From Brevipalpus yothersi (taxonomy: Eukaryota > Arthropoda > Arachnida > Trombidiformes > Tenuipalpidae): a DNA stretch of 64,000 nt. A program made the translations under genes and the position numbers. Location of the stretch: NCBI GenBank assembly GCA_003956705.1, contig QZCP01000034.1, forward strand, positions 79,668-143,667, read 5' to 3'. Shown piece after piece: positions 1-12,092 of the stretch. Numbering within the stretch: position 1 is the stretch's first letter; every line of letters starts with the position of its first letter. The notes under the pieces are model-generated. The model was not told the DNA's origin. It did no database searches and saw only the letters and a list, made by a program, of their open reading frames with translations.

Positions 1-51
<51 letters not shown>
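1..51. repeat. (GA)n microsatellite at window edge
   Basis: Pure GA dinucleotide tract running off the left edge of the window, so its true length is not visible. A shorter GA/GATA-rich patch lies at about 1228-1254. Confidence 0.95.
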
Positions 52-54
<3 letters not shown>

Positions 55-3000
55 ATGCATAGAGTAGACTTGAAAGGCTGGATGTTGATCAATACAAATC
101 TCAATCCATACACACTCTGAGCGTATTCTCTCTCCATCTTGATCTATTCTATTCTATTTACACTTGTCAATTTATATATCTATTCTTACGAATATCTTTG
201 CTGATACTGTGCACACATTTCCAACTTGGAACATCTGGAGCTGACAAAATGCTCATGATTCAGAATATATTTTCAACAAACACTTAAACTCATTCCTTTC
301 CGTCTAGCTAGTATCGAAGAGTTCCATATCAGAGTGACAGTAGCCTAATATTATCGATATTTTACAAATGTTGTGCTTTATGAGAAATTTAGGCACATTT
401 AACCAATGAAATGAGCAGACTGGCTGTATAAACACGTCTCTTTCGTTGCTGAACTTGTAATTTCAAAAAACTGACGAAGAAGCAATTCTTATTATCACAT
501 TTTTCTCTTGAGCTTCATTTCACTCTTCAGTTGCCAATGGATTTCAATTTAGCATACATATATTATCACACTTCTATGGCCTATTGAATATTGGATGAAA
601 ATTTGTCCTCCTCTTCCCATCTATCTTCTCTATTTCTTTACTACAGAGAAGTGTACTTGAAATATGCAGGCAAGATGATGACCTAGAAGTGTGTAGAATT
701 TAAAAATTTGGGTTTGTAAGTCAACGGAAGAAAATTCTTGGAATGAATGCCTGCAAATGTTCAGCCAGATGGGAGAGATAGAACCTATCATAGTCTCTAT
801 CTCTGATGTCTAGGTCACATTCTCTGGAATGGGTTAATATGCTGAATTGTATTCAGACATTGTAACTATCTTCATCTCATAGATCAAAGTGGTTATGGCA
901 TGAAATTTCATGATATTCTTGTCTTATTTTCTACGTTTGCATGGATTATGCATGGGCATAAGTTTTTACTCGATTTCCCAAAGATTTGAATTTGCAACTT
1001 TTGAAACCACACTCTGTTATTTTACGCACTTTCGTTGTCAGTAGATGAGTTTTGTGGAGTCTTATCAATAGGAAAATTGTTCTAAGGTCATGAGACTCAA
1101 ACATTTGCTGAGTGCATTCATACATGATAATTCACTTTGGAAATATTTTACAACAGCTTTTTCCAACTTTTTCTCCTCTAGCATTCCGATGAATTCAGTT
1201 TGAAATATGGCTTCCTGTCACAAAAAAAGAGAGATAGAGATAGAGGGAGAGAAGGTTTCTATGGCGAAACAGAATTACATCAAGAACTTTTCATTGAAAT
1301 TCTTTGCGGTAAGTTGAGCTCGAAATTCAAACAAGATGAAGTCTGAGAATAGCTCTTGCGACAAATCTTATCATTATATTTCAGATGAAATTACATCAAG
1401 AGAAAAGAGAGAAAAGAATTCTGTGAGAGAATATAAGCTTCGACACCCTCGCATTTTCACCACTCAAATGTCATCAAGAAGAGGAAATTTTTCAATTAAT
1501 TTCTGAAGATGAGAAAATGCGAGCTTAGAAATTAGGTTGGAAGAATAGAAGCCAATCAAAATTCTAGAACACCTGTACCTTTGAAGAAGGGAATTCATTT
1601 CCCCTCGTGATTACCTTATATTATGAGCTATCATAGAAGCTTCTTGGCTTCAGATAGAATATTAAGTGCTATATCTACGGAAAAGATGATGGAAATACAT
1701 TTTCTCAAGCTAATATTTGTTTATCACTCTTAGATATCAACTGCTGTTCTTGGGAGGATAAGATGGGAAATGCATGATGAACAATCCACAATACTCACCT
1801 CCAATGGATAGTATTCCCAAGGTTGTTTCTCCAATGCTGTCCTAGTAGATATGATTCTTTAGATTCTATCTAAGTTACTAACTTGACCACCAACAGTTGT
1901 TCAAAAACTTACACCTTGGATTTTATAACTTTTTATCAACAATGAAACTTTATGGGAAGAGTTGAAATTGTTGAGAAGCAACCAACTCAACTAGAGTCAT
2001 CAAATAAAACATTTAATCATCCATCAACATATCCATTGTTTCATCAATGATGAAGATTTTCATTAACACTTACATAAGTTTTCATGCACTTAAGAACAGA
2101 CTATTGAGAGTTGGTGAAGTATTCCTCAACGCACGATTCGAATTTGCTTCAGAATCCATAGCATAAACACACAGCTCACGAAAGCTTGAACAAGAATGAG
2201 ATTCTCTCTGTCCTGCTCAGGGGCATCTCTGGCTGCGAGTGAGTCAAGTGAATTCCTCATTCTCCATGGCAGAATCGTAGGCATGCATGCGAATCAACAA
2301 GATGAGACTATTATTCTCTCTTCATGAGCTGAGCTGAAGTGAATCTTTAGAATACTCATATTTCGTGCAAAAAAGCTAAGTTTGAAATGAATTTGAAGAG
2401 GATGAACTTGTATTTTTTTCAGAACTGATATTTGAGAGTCATGGCTTATTCTATGTGACCTGCGAGAATAATGATACATTTGAACAATCTGGGTTAGCAT
2501 CTGAAGAGATTTTCCAAAATATCCGCTTTGGGCTTTGTTACATCGTGGAGTTTTTTTACTAAAATGAATATTATCTCTGATTCCATCTTCATCTAGAGTC
2601 CTGATCAGAAAAAATTTTTGAAAAGTTTCTTTTGATAATCTTCTAACGAGCTACAAGGAACGACACAAATCTCAACAATATTATAATGTTCAAAGACGAA
2701 GTTCAGAATTAGAAGTTTTGAATCTATCTCCATGTATGAAAAATACCCGAAACTCACAAAACTATGCGAATTCATACTAAGATCACATTTTTTTTCGCGC
2801 TTTGATCACCATAAATCCTCCTCCTAAATCAGAAAGTCTAACGATCATAGATTTTTCGCTCAGTAAAGAATTGACTTTTTTCATATCGTTATTAATCCTC
2901 TACTGTGGAGATGGAGAACCATTAGAAATCTCAATATAATTCATAATTGTTCTGATTTGCATTAGAATTTTATTGTATCAATAGGATCTCTTGATAGTTT

Positions 3001-3837
3001 TTCTTTACCCTATTATCAGTTTTGAATCAAACTGACGCTGTCAACTATAGTTTGACAAGAAATTCAATCAAAGAATTGTCCCATTTGTTTTCCAATAGGT
3101 CTTCGGTTGGCAATTTGAGGACCAAAGATGGACCAGATTATTTAGCCTGGGGAAGCTTCCTCCTTATTAGAGTCTTAAACTAACAGTGAAACGTGACCAT
3201 AGGAAAAGAAAATATAGTAGTTTTGCTGTTCTAAGAACAGGTCTCTACAATATTCTTGCTGAAACCTTCATCAGATCATCCCCATCTTTTCAGCCAGCTC
3301 CACATTGAGTAGCTTCCTTCACCTAGAAGCCCAGTTGGAGGATGCAAAATTTCTAAATGTATTGTTTTGTAGAGCTTGATTGAAGAAGTGATTCTCGATC
3401 AATCTGCCAAAACATTCTGCAATTGTCCAAAAATGGGTGAAGGAAATATCCTCACCCTTCAATACGAGCCTAGTTATAGCTTTGAGAATATGCTAACTTT
3501 CTGAAAAAGAGAACCCTCTGGCCTCTAGTGTTTGAAAAGCAAAATAAAAAGTCCAACTAAGCAATTAGAAACATCTCGAAACACCTACCAGCATGGTCCC
3601 ACTTATGGATGGTAGAGTTTATTCAAGTATTCTTTAAGCCTAGTCAGATTAAAAATTGATTTTTTGAAATATCAAGAGGTTTTTTCCGACTATGAATGAT
3701 GATTTCTGGTAATCTCTTCCTCTCAATGAAAAGTTGGAGGCCTCAGTCTGGGAGTAAACCAGGAGGACCCCAAGTCACTTCTCAGATATACTAGTTCCTA
3801 TGTGTATACATACATGTTATATATTTCCAGAAAAAAA
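52..3837. other. No gene recognised
   Basis: AT-rich sequence on both strands with only short open frames that resemble no protein family I know. I see no RNA gene and no convincing splice-linked exon chain. It may be intergenic DNA flanking the receptor array. Confidence 0.6.
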
Positions 3838-3839
3838 GT

Positions 3840-3925
3840 TACCCACATACCTGTGAGGTTTCCTCGACCATACAAATGTATATATTCAGTTCGAGAATTG
3901 AAAAAACAAATCTAATACCAGACAT
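3840..3925 (-). pseudogene. Ionotropic-receptor relic (N-terminal piece)
   Basis: On the minus strand, an ATG at 3923-3925 opens a degraded version of the first 25-30 codons of the type-A receptors; it aligns best with the start of the copy at 14,181. Right of the ATG the sequence jumps to the CAATAATTGAT block that lies far upstream of the intact copies, so the promoter-proximal part was deleted. Only a remnant is left. It marks the left end of the receptor array. Confidence 0.6.
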
Positions 3926-3989
3926 TCTATCAATAATTGATATGCGAGCCCTCCGATGATTAAAATACAACAATGTAACATGTGGGAGG

Positions 3990-4577
3990 GGGATTATCAA
4001 CAGTGCTAGCAAGTATGGTAATGTTTTGAGGCTAAAAGGTCATTGGAAAAAAGTTAAAATCGAACGATTCTTCGAAAGCTTTCCAAGTTTCATGTAATGT
4101 TGAAGAGTTTAGCTAATCTGAGAGTTACAATTACATTTCTATTCATCAAGGTGGAACAAATATAGATGAAGTATGGACCCGGATGAGTTTGTCAACAAAT
4201 ACAATAATAATGTTGTATGAGAAATACTCTGAGATTCTCAGATTTGGAATTGAACAACAAAGGTTTGCCCCTTGATTTTTCTTATTGAGATACTTCAAGA
4301 ATCGAAAGAAATGAGTTCATAATGATTCAAGTAAATACAATGTCAATCAACTTGTGTTGATGAAAATCTTGTGGAGTTCAGAGAGGAACAGTTAATGAAC
4401 TTGATTAGTATGTAGTCATCATGATGTAATTCAATAGTTCATTGAAATGAAACAGTTGCTTTCGTCAGTGAATAACACAATGTTTTCAGATGATTCATGG
4501 CTAAACCAATATCATTTTTGATTCGATTCTAACTCCTGAGAGCAACAGCTGCCGTGGACCATTTTGGGATCTTACAA
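3990..4577. repeat. Duplicated 3' flank of type-A1 receptor genes
   Basis: This stretch, just beyond the stop codon of the 4.6-kb receptor copy, is recognisably repeated at about 7,340-7,900 and 16,170-16,700, each time downstream of an A1 receptor. It begins with a degraded piece of the helix-turn-helix sequence seen more completely at 7,250-7,483. The flank was therefore copied together with the gene. Confidence 0.7.
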
Positions 4578-5839
4578 TCATTCCGTAGGGAAAATGCGGT
4601 TCAACCTTCGTACTGAGTTTCTTCTTCTCATATACCAGAGCCAAACGTTCTGACAAAAAGATATAGTACAAGCAAGTGCCACCATCAAAATATGCAGATA
4701 AAGACATGAAGAAAAAAATTCAGTTGAAAGGGCAACCGGACCAGAGAAACTTGGTGGTATAACCTTCATCATACATTCTTCGTCTAGTTTGATGCCTAGG
4801 GGCTTTTCTGTAAAACTTCTTATTGCAGTATCTGAAGTGAGCCCTCGGAATTTTTGTATACCCATCTCAAATGAACGATACATCAACAAATCTAGATACT
4901 GTGATTTGAGTCTGTTCGTATTCTTATTATGAACCAGCATCAGATGAGATGATCTGAGAGGCGGTGAAAGATAGAAAGCATGTTCCTTCATGTATTGTGG
5001 TTGACCTAGACAACCCAAACACTTGATGGTTTTGTATTCAAAGTGGGCTACATAGTATATACATTGTTCTGAGTTCAAGCATTGAGTGATGGTTTCCATG
5101 ATGTCAGAGTTCTGAAGCATCCGTACAGGAACTGTCTCATCCAGATTGTTACGACAAATCGATGACCCACCAACAGAGGTACGTTCTCTTTTATATCTTT
5201 CAACCTATTCACTTTATCGAACGAAGTGATCGAGGTTCTTTCAGTGTTGAGAAAGCTGCTATATGAGATATATATCGAGAATATACACCAGATTACAATC
5301 CCAGCAGCCAATTTATTGAAACTTGGAACTTTTGTCTTGCCCATAAAGATGGAGAAGCATAGCCATGTGAAGTTCTCTTTGATTTCAGATTTCCAGTTCC
5401 GAATAGATACCAGCAGGATAATGATCAGAGAGAATATTACTGGTATCAGGATGTCTATCCTCATCTGCATCAGAGCTACTTCTGGCCCGTTATTTTCAGT
5501 CGATGATTTGATTCTGGGTTGTGTCAGGAGAAACCACTGATAGGAGGAAAAAACTGTTCCATATGTTATATTCTGAGAAGATCGATGGCTGATACAATCA
5601 AAAGCAGCTGTAGTATCAGCATTTCCCCGATCCACCATGGCAAATGCTTCATTAAAAGTCTCGAAATTATTATTTTCGATTCTTGCTTCGGGGGTCAAAA
5701 AAGTTGTGTTAATTTTTCCCAGCATTCCACTAAAAATTTCGAAGAGGAAAGGAATAAATGGTCCGATGAGGTTGCCTTTTTGATCTACATCTGCATATTC
5801 CGTTCTAAAAATTGGAAAAGCGAATCTCATTCCAGGCAT
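4578..5839 (-). pseudogene. IR-like receptor, type A1, broken by a 4-bp deletion
   Basis: This is a divergent ionotropic receptor of the iGluR/IR ligand-gated channel family. From the ATG at 5837-5839 the frame encodes the S1 ligand-binding half, transmembrane M1, the pore-loop region, M3 ending in YSSFLNTERT, and the start of S2. Relative to the intact copy at 7.9-9.2 kb, four bases (CAGG on the plus strand) are missing between 5164 and 5165. The frame shifts just after the residues VPLLVG and soon stops. Beyond the lesion the remaining S2 and M4 are open to a stop at 4578 in the other frame and closely resemble the intact paralogs. One lesion in an otherwise good gene implies very recent inactivation, a polymorphic null allele, or an assembly error. 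Confidence 0.85.
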
Positions 5840-5935
5840 CCTTTGGAATTCCAGTTGTTTCACTCACTTGTGGGAATGTCCCAAGTCGATACCACTCAAT
5901 TTTTCTACCTCACAATCTTTAAACCAGTCTCATGT

Positions 5936-5976
5936 AAGTGAAAATTTGGTGAGAAGATTATCGGTTAGGTTTTATA
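5936..5976 (-). promoter_or_regulatory. Putative core promoter (TATA + Inr) of the 4.6-kb copy
   Basis: Minus-strand TATAAAA (plus 5970-5976) is followed about 30 bases downstream by TCACTT (plus 5936-5941), an arthropod-type initiator. The same pair is found at the same place upstream of the copies at 16.7 and 20.4 kb. Assignment rests on motif spacing and conservation only. Confidence 0.5.
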
Positions 5977-6399
5977 ACTTCTTACTCATCAAAAATTGAA
6001 TCGAATCAGGATTTCCAAACAGAACAAACAGTATTTAATCCCTTTGCAGTTTTTACATTGCAGTGGCTGAGATATCAACAAGTAGATCTGAGAGACTAAT
6101 CTAATATGACTTGAGACTCATTACAAACTGTAGGGTCAAGGGAAAGCACCGAGATGCAATAGTTTCTACATTTGAATTATCCAAGGATTGAATGGACATA
6201 TGCACAGGACAAACTGGTACTCAATTCAGTAATGAGTTAGTACTCTCGCCTATTGCACAATGAAAGTGTTTCAACTTATAAATAATTAATGCTCAACTCT
6301 CTTTATTTTAGACTGAGAGATAGCGAATAATTCTGTCAATGTTTACACATTGAATAGCGCAATAGAAGGCAAAATAAGTCTCGTTTTGTATTGTTGGGA

Positions 6400-6525
6400 T
6401 AAATGCAAATAATTCAGCAGGCATATCTAATTTTTAACGTTCTGATCTTGGAGAGAATTTTCCACATAGATAGCTATGGAATCTCTTGAGTTTAATTCCA
6501 AAATGAAGGAAAAATGAACCACCTT
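6400..6525 (-). pseudogene. Relic of a type-B receptor 3' end
   Basis: This stretch matches the 3' end and downstream flank of the type-B gene at 10.77 kb (compare 10,700-10,820). Only the last codons and flank survive. It shows that a type-B gene once stood between the A1 copies at 4.6 and 7.9 kb. Confidence 0.55.
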
Positions 6526-6529
6526 AGCT

Positions 6530-7249
6530 ACCTACTCACCCTACTGTTCTAGGTGCTGACAGTTAATTGCACTCATTATTTCTGCCATACATGTATGGTT
6601 TTTCAATTAATCAGATGTATGTTTAGATTTTCGCAGTTATAGAAGTGATTGTCTCCATTTCTTAAAAAAATTTTGATCTTATTGGTTTGATGATACTCGC
6701 ACTGATTCTGTTTGATCCTTTCTTTGACTCATAGACTCAGAATGAGTTTTCAACCAGTATCGATGATTTTAACCTTGAAATCATCATAACACTATCAAAG
6801 TGTTCTGAAAATCTAATTAAAATTGATGTGATACGAGCTGATATTCAAGCTATTATTGTGATTTGACTTTTAATTATGTGTAACATGTATGCTATAGTTC
6901 TTGTTGCCTAACGACCATTTTTTTGTGTGTCAATAATCAATACTTAAATCTACAGCGTTAAAATAGCATCTGGAAATAAGGTAAAATTTTCTCAATACAT
7001 CTCTCTTCAGAGAGGAGCATATCCTAATTTGATTGGATTCAATCATTCTGGCAGTCTGTCCAGTGTTTACTCATCAGTTGTTATCAACTTTAACCCAAAA
7101 AAACAAACATTTTCCTTCTCAGTAAAATAACGACTAGAAGGGATCGAAAATTCCGTAAAAACTCGACGAAAATATGCACAAGATCATTTATTTCTGTTCC
7201 AAAATAGCTGATTGTAAGAGGGTCAAGTTTCTGTACCAAAACCAGTGTA
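6530..7249. repeat. Segment duplicated at 15.69-16.15 kb
   Basis: From the CAGTTAATTGCACTCAT block near 6,559 through the ATCTCTCTTCAGAGAG block near 7,000, the order of matching blocks is repeated at 15,720-16,075. No coding potential is seen. It is the inter-gene spacer of a large tandem duplication. Confidence 0.65.
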
Positions 7250-7483
7250 TTGAAAGAGATTGAAGAGTTCATTATAAGAGACTATCAAAGGTGTGGAAAG
7301 CAGAAAAATATAGCTGCTCATTTTGATCTGAATTACAACACAGTGAGTTCTATTATTAACAGTGCTAGCAAGTATGATAATGTTTCGAGGCTTACCAGAA
7401 AGAAGTTACAATCGAACGATGCTCTGAAATTTTTCCAAGTTTTAGTGGAAATTTCAAATCATTCAGCTAATCTCAGAGTTTAA
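7250..7483 (+). mobile_element. Fragment resembling the N-terminal HTH of a Tc1-like transposase
   Basis: The open stretch encodes a helix-turn-helix pattern (KQKNIAAHFDLNYNTVSSII) followed by a basic segment (RLTRKKLQSNDAL). This is the usual layout of the first DNA-binding domain of Tc1/mariner-family transposases. There is no catalytic DDE domain and I did not find terminal inverted repeats, so it is a fossil. Its 3' half recurs, more degraded, near 4,000-4,150 and 16,170-16,260, always beside A1 receptor genes. The family match is by eye only. Confidence 0.45.
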
Positions 7484-7902
7484 ATTCCATTTTTATTCAT
7501 TAAGGTGGAACGAATGAGATATAGAACGGGACGATGTTGCCAACAGTATGAGGAATATTTTGAGATTCTCAGATTTGGTATTGAACAACGAAAATTTACC
7601 TGATGCTTCTTATTGAGATACTTCAAGAATCAAAAGAAATGAGTTCCCAGTGATTTGTGTAAATAAAAGGTCAATAAACTATGTGGATGAAAATCTTATG
7701 GATTTAAGAAAAAAAGCAGTTAATAAACTTGATTTGAGTGTAATCATTATGATGTGATTCATTGGCCTACCGAGATGAAACAATTACTTTGGTCAAAGGA
7801 TCACATAATGCTTTGAAATGATTCATAGCTAAGCCAATATCATTATTGATTCGATTTTACCTCCTGAGAGCATAGGTCATGGGCCATTTTTGGATCTTGT
7901 TA

Positions 7903-9165
7903 TCATTTTGTTGGTGAAATACGGTTCGATCTTCGAACAGAGTTTCTCCTCACATACCAGAGCCAAACGTTCTGACAAAAAGAGATGGTACAAGCGAGTG
8001 CTATCAGCAAAATATGTAGATAAAGACATGAAGAAAAAAATTCAGTTGAAAGAGCAACTGGACCAGAGAAATTTGGTGGTACAACCCTCATCATACATTC
8101 CTCGTCCGGTCTGTTGCCTATGGTCTCTTTGACAAAACTTTTGATTGCAGTATCTGAAGTGAGCCCTCGGAATTTTTGTATACCCATTTCAAATGAACGA
8201 TACATCAACAGGTCAAGATACTGTGATTTAAGTCTGTTCGTATTCTTATTATGAACTAGCATCAGATGAGATGATCTGAGAGTCGGTGAAAGATAGAAAG
8301 CATTTTCCTTCATGTATTGTGGTCGACCTAGACAGCCCCAACACTTGAGAATTTTGTATTCGAATTGGGCTACATAACTTGTACATTGTTTCGAGTCCAA
8401 GCATTGATTGAAGGTATCCAACATGTCAGAATTCCGAAGTATTCTTACAGGAACGGTCTCATCTAGATTGTGACGACAAATCGATGCAGGACCCACCAAC
8501 AGAGGTACGTTCTCTTTCATATCTTCCAGTCTATTCACTTTATCGAACGAAGTGATCGAGGTTCTTTCCGTGTTGAGAAAGCTGCTGTATGAGATATATA
8601 TTGAAAAAATACACCAGATTACAAACCCAGCAGCCAATTTATTGGAACTTGGAACATTTGTCTGGCCCATAAAGATGGAGAAGCAGAGCCATGCGAAGTT
8701 CTCTTTGATTTCAGATTTCCAGTTCCGAATAGATACCAGCAGGATAATGATCAGAGAGAATATTACTGGTATCAGAATGTCTATCCTCATCTGCATCAGG
8801 GCTACTTCTGGTCCGTTATTTTCAGTCGATGATTTGATTCTGGGTTGTGTCAGGAGGAACCACTGATAGAAGGAAAAAACTGTTCCATACGTTATGTTCT
8901 GAGAGGATCGATAGCTGATGCAATCAAAAGCAGCGGTAGTATCGGCATCTCCCCGATTCACCATGGCAAATGCTTCATTAAAAGTTTCGAAATTATTATT
9001 TTTGATCCTTTCTTCGGAGGCCACAAAAGTTGTGTTGATCTTTGTCAGCATTCCACTATATATTTCGAAGATGAAAGGAATCCATTGTCCAATGAGGTTT
9101 CCTTGTTCATCTATATCTGCATATTCCGTTCTAAAAATTGGAAAAGCGAATCTCATTCCAGGCAT
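7903..9165 (-). CDS. Ionotropic-receptor-like channel, type A1, intact
   Basis: A single open frame of 420 codons from the ATG at 9163-9165 (MPGMRF). Domain order is that of an IR/iGluR: S1 (about 4-125), M1 starting with MRIDI (about 126-146), pore-loop region (155-172), M3 with the SYTANLAAF-equivalent YSSFLNTERTSITSF (175-207), a cysteine-rich S2 with YRSFEMGI, and M4 (about 376-403). IRs are cation channels, in arthropods often used for smell, taste, temperature or humidity sensing; the ligand is unknown. No signal peptide or amino-terminal domain is encoded in this frame. A non-ATG codon would extend it eight residues, but an in-frame stop lies just upstream. The TATA seen in its paralogs is altered here. 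A minus-strand AATAAA at plus 7492-7497 could end the transcript. Confidence 0.82.
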   Translation of the reverse strand: MPGMRFAFPIFRTEYADIDEQGNLIGQWIPFIFEIYSGMLTKINTTFVASEERIKNNNFETFNEAFAMVNRGDADTTAAFDCISYRSSQNITYGTVFSFYQWFLLTQPRIKSSTENNGPEVALMQMRIDILIPVIFSLIIILLVSIRNWKSEIKENFAWLCFSIFMGQTNVPSSNKLAAGFVIWCIFSIYISYSSFLNTERTSITSFDKVNRLEDMKENVPLLVGPASICRHNLDETVPVRILRNSDMLDTFNQCLDSKQCTSYVAQFEYKILKCWGCLGRPQYMKENAFYLSPTLRSSHLMLVHNKNTNRLKSQYLDLLMYRSFEMGIQKFRGLTSDTAIKSFVKETIGNRPDEECMMRVVPPNFSGPVALSTEFFSSCLYLHILLIALACTISFCQNVWLWYVRRNSVRRSNRISPTK

Positions 9166-9889
9166 TCTTTGAAATTTTAGCTGTTCCACTTCTTATACGT
9201 TACTTGTGGAAACATTCAAAGTTGGTTGCACTCAATATTCTTTACCTACAATTAATCTTGTGTAGGTCAAAACTTGGTGTGACAAGAAAATCGAATATGT
9301 TTCATGACTTCTCACTCATGGAAAATTGAATCACATCAGGGTATCCAAACAAAACAAACAGTATTTAATCAATTAGTAGTCTTTACATAGCAGTAGCTGA
9401 GATATTCACAAGTAGATCTGAGAAACTTATCCCATATGACTTGAGACTCACAACAAAGTATCGGGTCAAGGAAAAGCATCGAGATGCAGTAGTTTTAACA
9501 TTTAAATTATTCAAGGAATTAATGGAAATATACCCAGGACAAACTGGAACTCAATTCATTAACAATTTGGTACTCTCTTTTATTGCACAGTGATATGTTT
9601 CAGCATATCATTGATTGATGCTCAAGTCTCCGATTTTAGACCCGACATCTGGAAAAAAAATAATTTTTCCATTCATGGACAGCTTATCAAAGTTTGATGA
9701 GGAGGACTTTCATAGATAGGAGTAAAGCATTCATAAAACTAGTACTACCAGTACAGTAGTACCAGTCTACCAGTAAAGCTTGATTCAAATAGAATGATTA
9801 GTGAACAGCATGAAATAGAAACAAAGCGAACATGTTCTATCTTACTGAGGAACTCAGATATTTTATCAGTTTGATCCAACTCTGATGCT

Positions 9890-10056
9890 TGAAAGGATTG
9901 CCACATTATTTTCGATCTTTCTCCTAGGTGTTGAAAATGTCGTATCGAGCTTGGTCGATATTCTAATGAATCCATATTCTTAAAAGGTCCCCCTCGATCA
10001 TCTACACCTCCATGTTGTGATCGTGAAATCGGAAAAGTGAATCTCATACCTGGCAT
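9890..10056 (-). pseudogene. Type-A receptor relic (S1 start only)
   Basis: The ATG at 10,054-10,056 opens MPGMRFTFPI, then the frame is lost; in a shifted frame the S1 piece TKLDTTFSTP follows. The rest of the gene is missing, and sequence toward 9,745 is unrelated or too decayed. No counterpart is present at the equivalent place in the second block (about 18.2-18.6 kb), so this relic is private to the first block or was deleted from the other. Confidence 0.7.
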
Positions 10057-10770
10057 CCTTCGAAATTACAGCTGCCTTAACCACTAGAATAAGTCTTCAT
10101 ATCTACTGTTACTCGATTATTTTGACCCAAAAGCTTTGAATTCTTCGATTCTAAGTCAAAAATTGGTATGGAAAGATGATTGAAGATTCTTTGTCACATC
10201 TTACCTATGAAAATTTGGATCAAATTGGGATATCCGAGCCAGCGCTGTTTGATCTTACTTGCAGATTTGAATTTTCCTGACATTCAAAGGTATCTGTAGT
10301 GAACTCAAAGGTATGGATATACAGCAGGAGACTATTTATGAGGCCGTCAGGTCGAGGAGAGAACCTCATTAGATAGTCTTTAAAATCGAATCTTTTGAGG
10401 GTCTATTTGAAATTCGCAGAGCGTTAGCTGGTACTTAATTATCTGAGCTCCGTTTTTTAGTGGACTATGAGCCTAGTTTTGTTTATCAATAATTGATGGT
10501 CAAGTAATCGATGTGGGATGACATCTGGAAATGTGAAATAATTCTCTCACGATTGTCAGAATTTCTAACTTTTTTCATGAGAGAGCGCACCATGGCTTGA
10601 TGAGAAGATGAACTTCAATGATGACCACAGCGTTTACGTATTGAATAGCACGAGAGAAGGCAGAAAAAAATTCATTTTGTACTATTATAATGAATTAAAA
10701 CAATTCATCAGGTACATCTAATTTTTATCGTTCTGATCTTGGAGAGAATTTTTCCACATGAATAGCTATA

Positions 10771-12045
10771 CTATCTCTTCAGTTTAATCCCAAGATGAAA
10801 GGAAAATAAACATCCTGAAAGGTAAATCACACCTAGAAGAATGGCTGAAAGGTGAAAAATGAGGATTTTCAGGTAATATTCAACTTTGAGAGCTTCAGGG
10901 GCTGAAGCACTCGATTGGATAAACTTTTCCATACATTCTTCATTTGGAGGAAGTGATGTCATTTTACGACCAAACTCAGCTGAATGAGGACCTTTTTTCG
11001 CCATGATTCCCATCTCGAAAGAGCGATAGATGTATTCATTAGCTTTACTCATCAGAGCTTTTGGCCATTTTTGGTTATAAACTGACCCTACATGACTGGT
11101 CACTTGTGGAGGCGAATGATATGGTGGATGTTCCAACAATTCATCCGGGTAAAGTGAACAAAATAAGGGTTTCAAGACATGGACGTCTATATTTGTGGCG
11201 TAGAGACAGCATTTACCAGATCCTGCACACCAGGATAGATCTTGGTTTGAGTTTTGTTTTATAACTTGATAGGAACGATTTTGCTTCATGAAAAGCTTAC
11301 AGACTGAGAAATCAGTGAAAAATAAGGTCATCTCAGGTTTCAGATCCTTAAGGCTATCAACTTTATCGAATGTTGTTACAGAAGTTCTCTCAGTGTTAAC
11401 GAAACTAAAATAGAGAATCTGAACTGAAAAAGCAACAATAATGACAATTCCAGCAGCAAACTTGTTGAAATTTGGAATAGTTTCTTGTCTCATTAATGTT
11501 GAATACAGGAACCACACAGAATCTTTACAATTTTTATATCCATATTTGAATTTGACTTGATAGAGAATCATCATGAGCGACAGAACAACAGCAATAAAGA
11601 TGTCTATTCTCATTTTTACCAGAGCTAATTCGGGACCATTATTCTCGATTGAAGATTTCAGCACCGGTGATGTAACTAGCTCACACCAGCCCGAGGCGTA
11701 TGATGGGCCAAAGCTGATATTCTCTGTCGAAACATAGGAATCACCGTAAATCACCAATGCTCCATCAGCTTCTCCTCGATTGGCCATTGCGAAACCTTCT
11801 CTCATGGCATCCAAATTTTCGGGATGTTTGTTAATCGGTGTCACAAAGGTGATATTTAGTTTTTCAATGAGAGAAGCGAAACCTTCCAGTATAACTGGAG
11901 CAAAAAGGCCCACAAGTTTACCATTTTCATTCACTTGGGCATATTCAGATTGAGTAAACGAATATGCAAATCTAGAAACTGTCATGTCTAACACGCTGTG
12001 AGCTATTGTTTTGAAAAAAATTTCAAAAACTGCCTTTCCGTACAT
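10771..12045 (-). CDS. Ionotropic-receptor-like channel, type B, intact
   Basis: An open frame of 424 codons from the ATG at 12,043-12,045. It shares with type A the S1 core (ENNGPELALVKMRID), M1 (about 146-166), the pore-loop region (176-190), M3 (192-216, followed by NTERTSVTTFDKV), the S2 motif YRSFEMGI (340-347) and M4 (391-416), but differs strongly elsewhere. The first 25 residues are not a clear signal peptide. A good acceptor (TTTTGTCTTTCCAG, minus) lies 17 bases before the ATG. The true protein may therefore continue upstream through an intron into the conserved open stretch at 12.1-12.4 kb, and the ATG may be internal. A decayed paralog lies at 18.6-19.6 kb. Family is clear; exact 5' structure is not. 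Confidence 0.8.
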   Translation of the reverse strand: MYGKAVFEIFFKTIAHSVLDMTVSRFAYSFTQSEYAQVNENGKLVGLFAPVILEGFASLIEKLNITFVTPINKHPENLDAMREGFAMANRGEADGALVIYGDSYVSTENISFGPSYASGWCELVTSPVLKSSIENNGPELALVKMRIDIFIAVVLSLMMILYQVKFKYGYKNCKDSVWFLYSTLMRQETIPNFNKFAAGIVIIVAFSVQILYFSFVNTERTSVTTFDKVDSLKDLKPEMTLFFTDFSVCKLFMKQNRSYQVIKQNSNQDLSWCAGSGKCCLYATNIDVHVLKPLFCSLYPDELLEHPPYHSPPQVTSHVGSVYNQKWPKALMSKANEYIYRSFEMGIMAKKGPHSAEFGRKMTSLPPNEECMEKFIQSSASAPEALKVEYYLKILIFHLSAILLGVIYLSGCLFSFHLGIKLKR

Positions 12046-12092
12046 GCATGTAATATGTAAAACTGGAAAGACAAAAGATTTTCAATTGAAAT

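Noticed and set aside
5226..5941. Plus-strand open frames opposite the receptor genes (also at 8,552-9,180, 13,625-14,223, 17,212-18,126 and 21,126-21,383)
   Set aside because: They are antisense to the receptors, repeat only because the receptors repeat, and have no domain or splice logic. The minus-strand frames show clear channel domains.
9166..9189. Eight-residue N-terminal extension (QLKFQR-type) of type-A receptors from a GTG codon
   Set aside because: GTG is not an ordinary start in animal nuclear genes, and the 20.4-kb paralog has a stop codon inside the same stretch.
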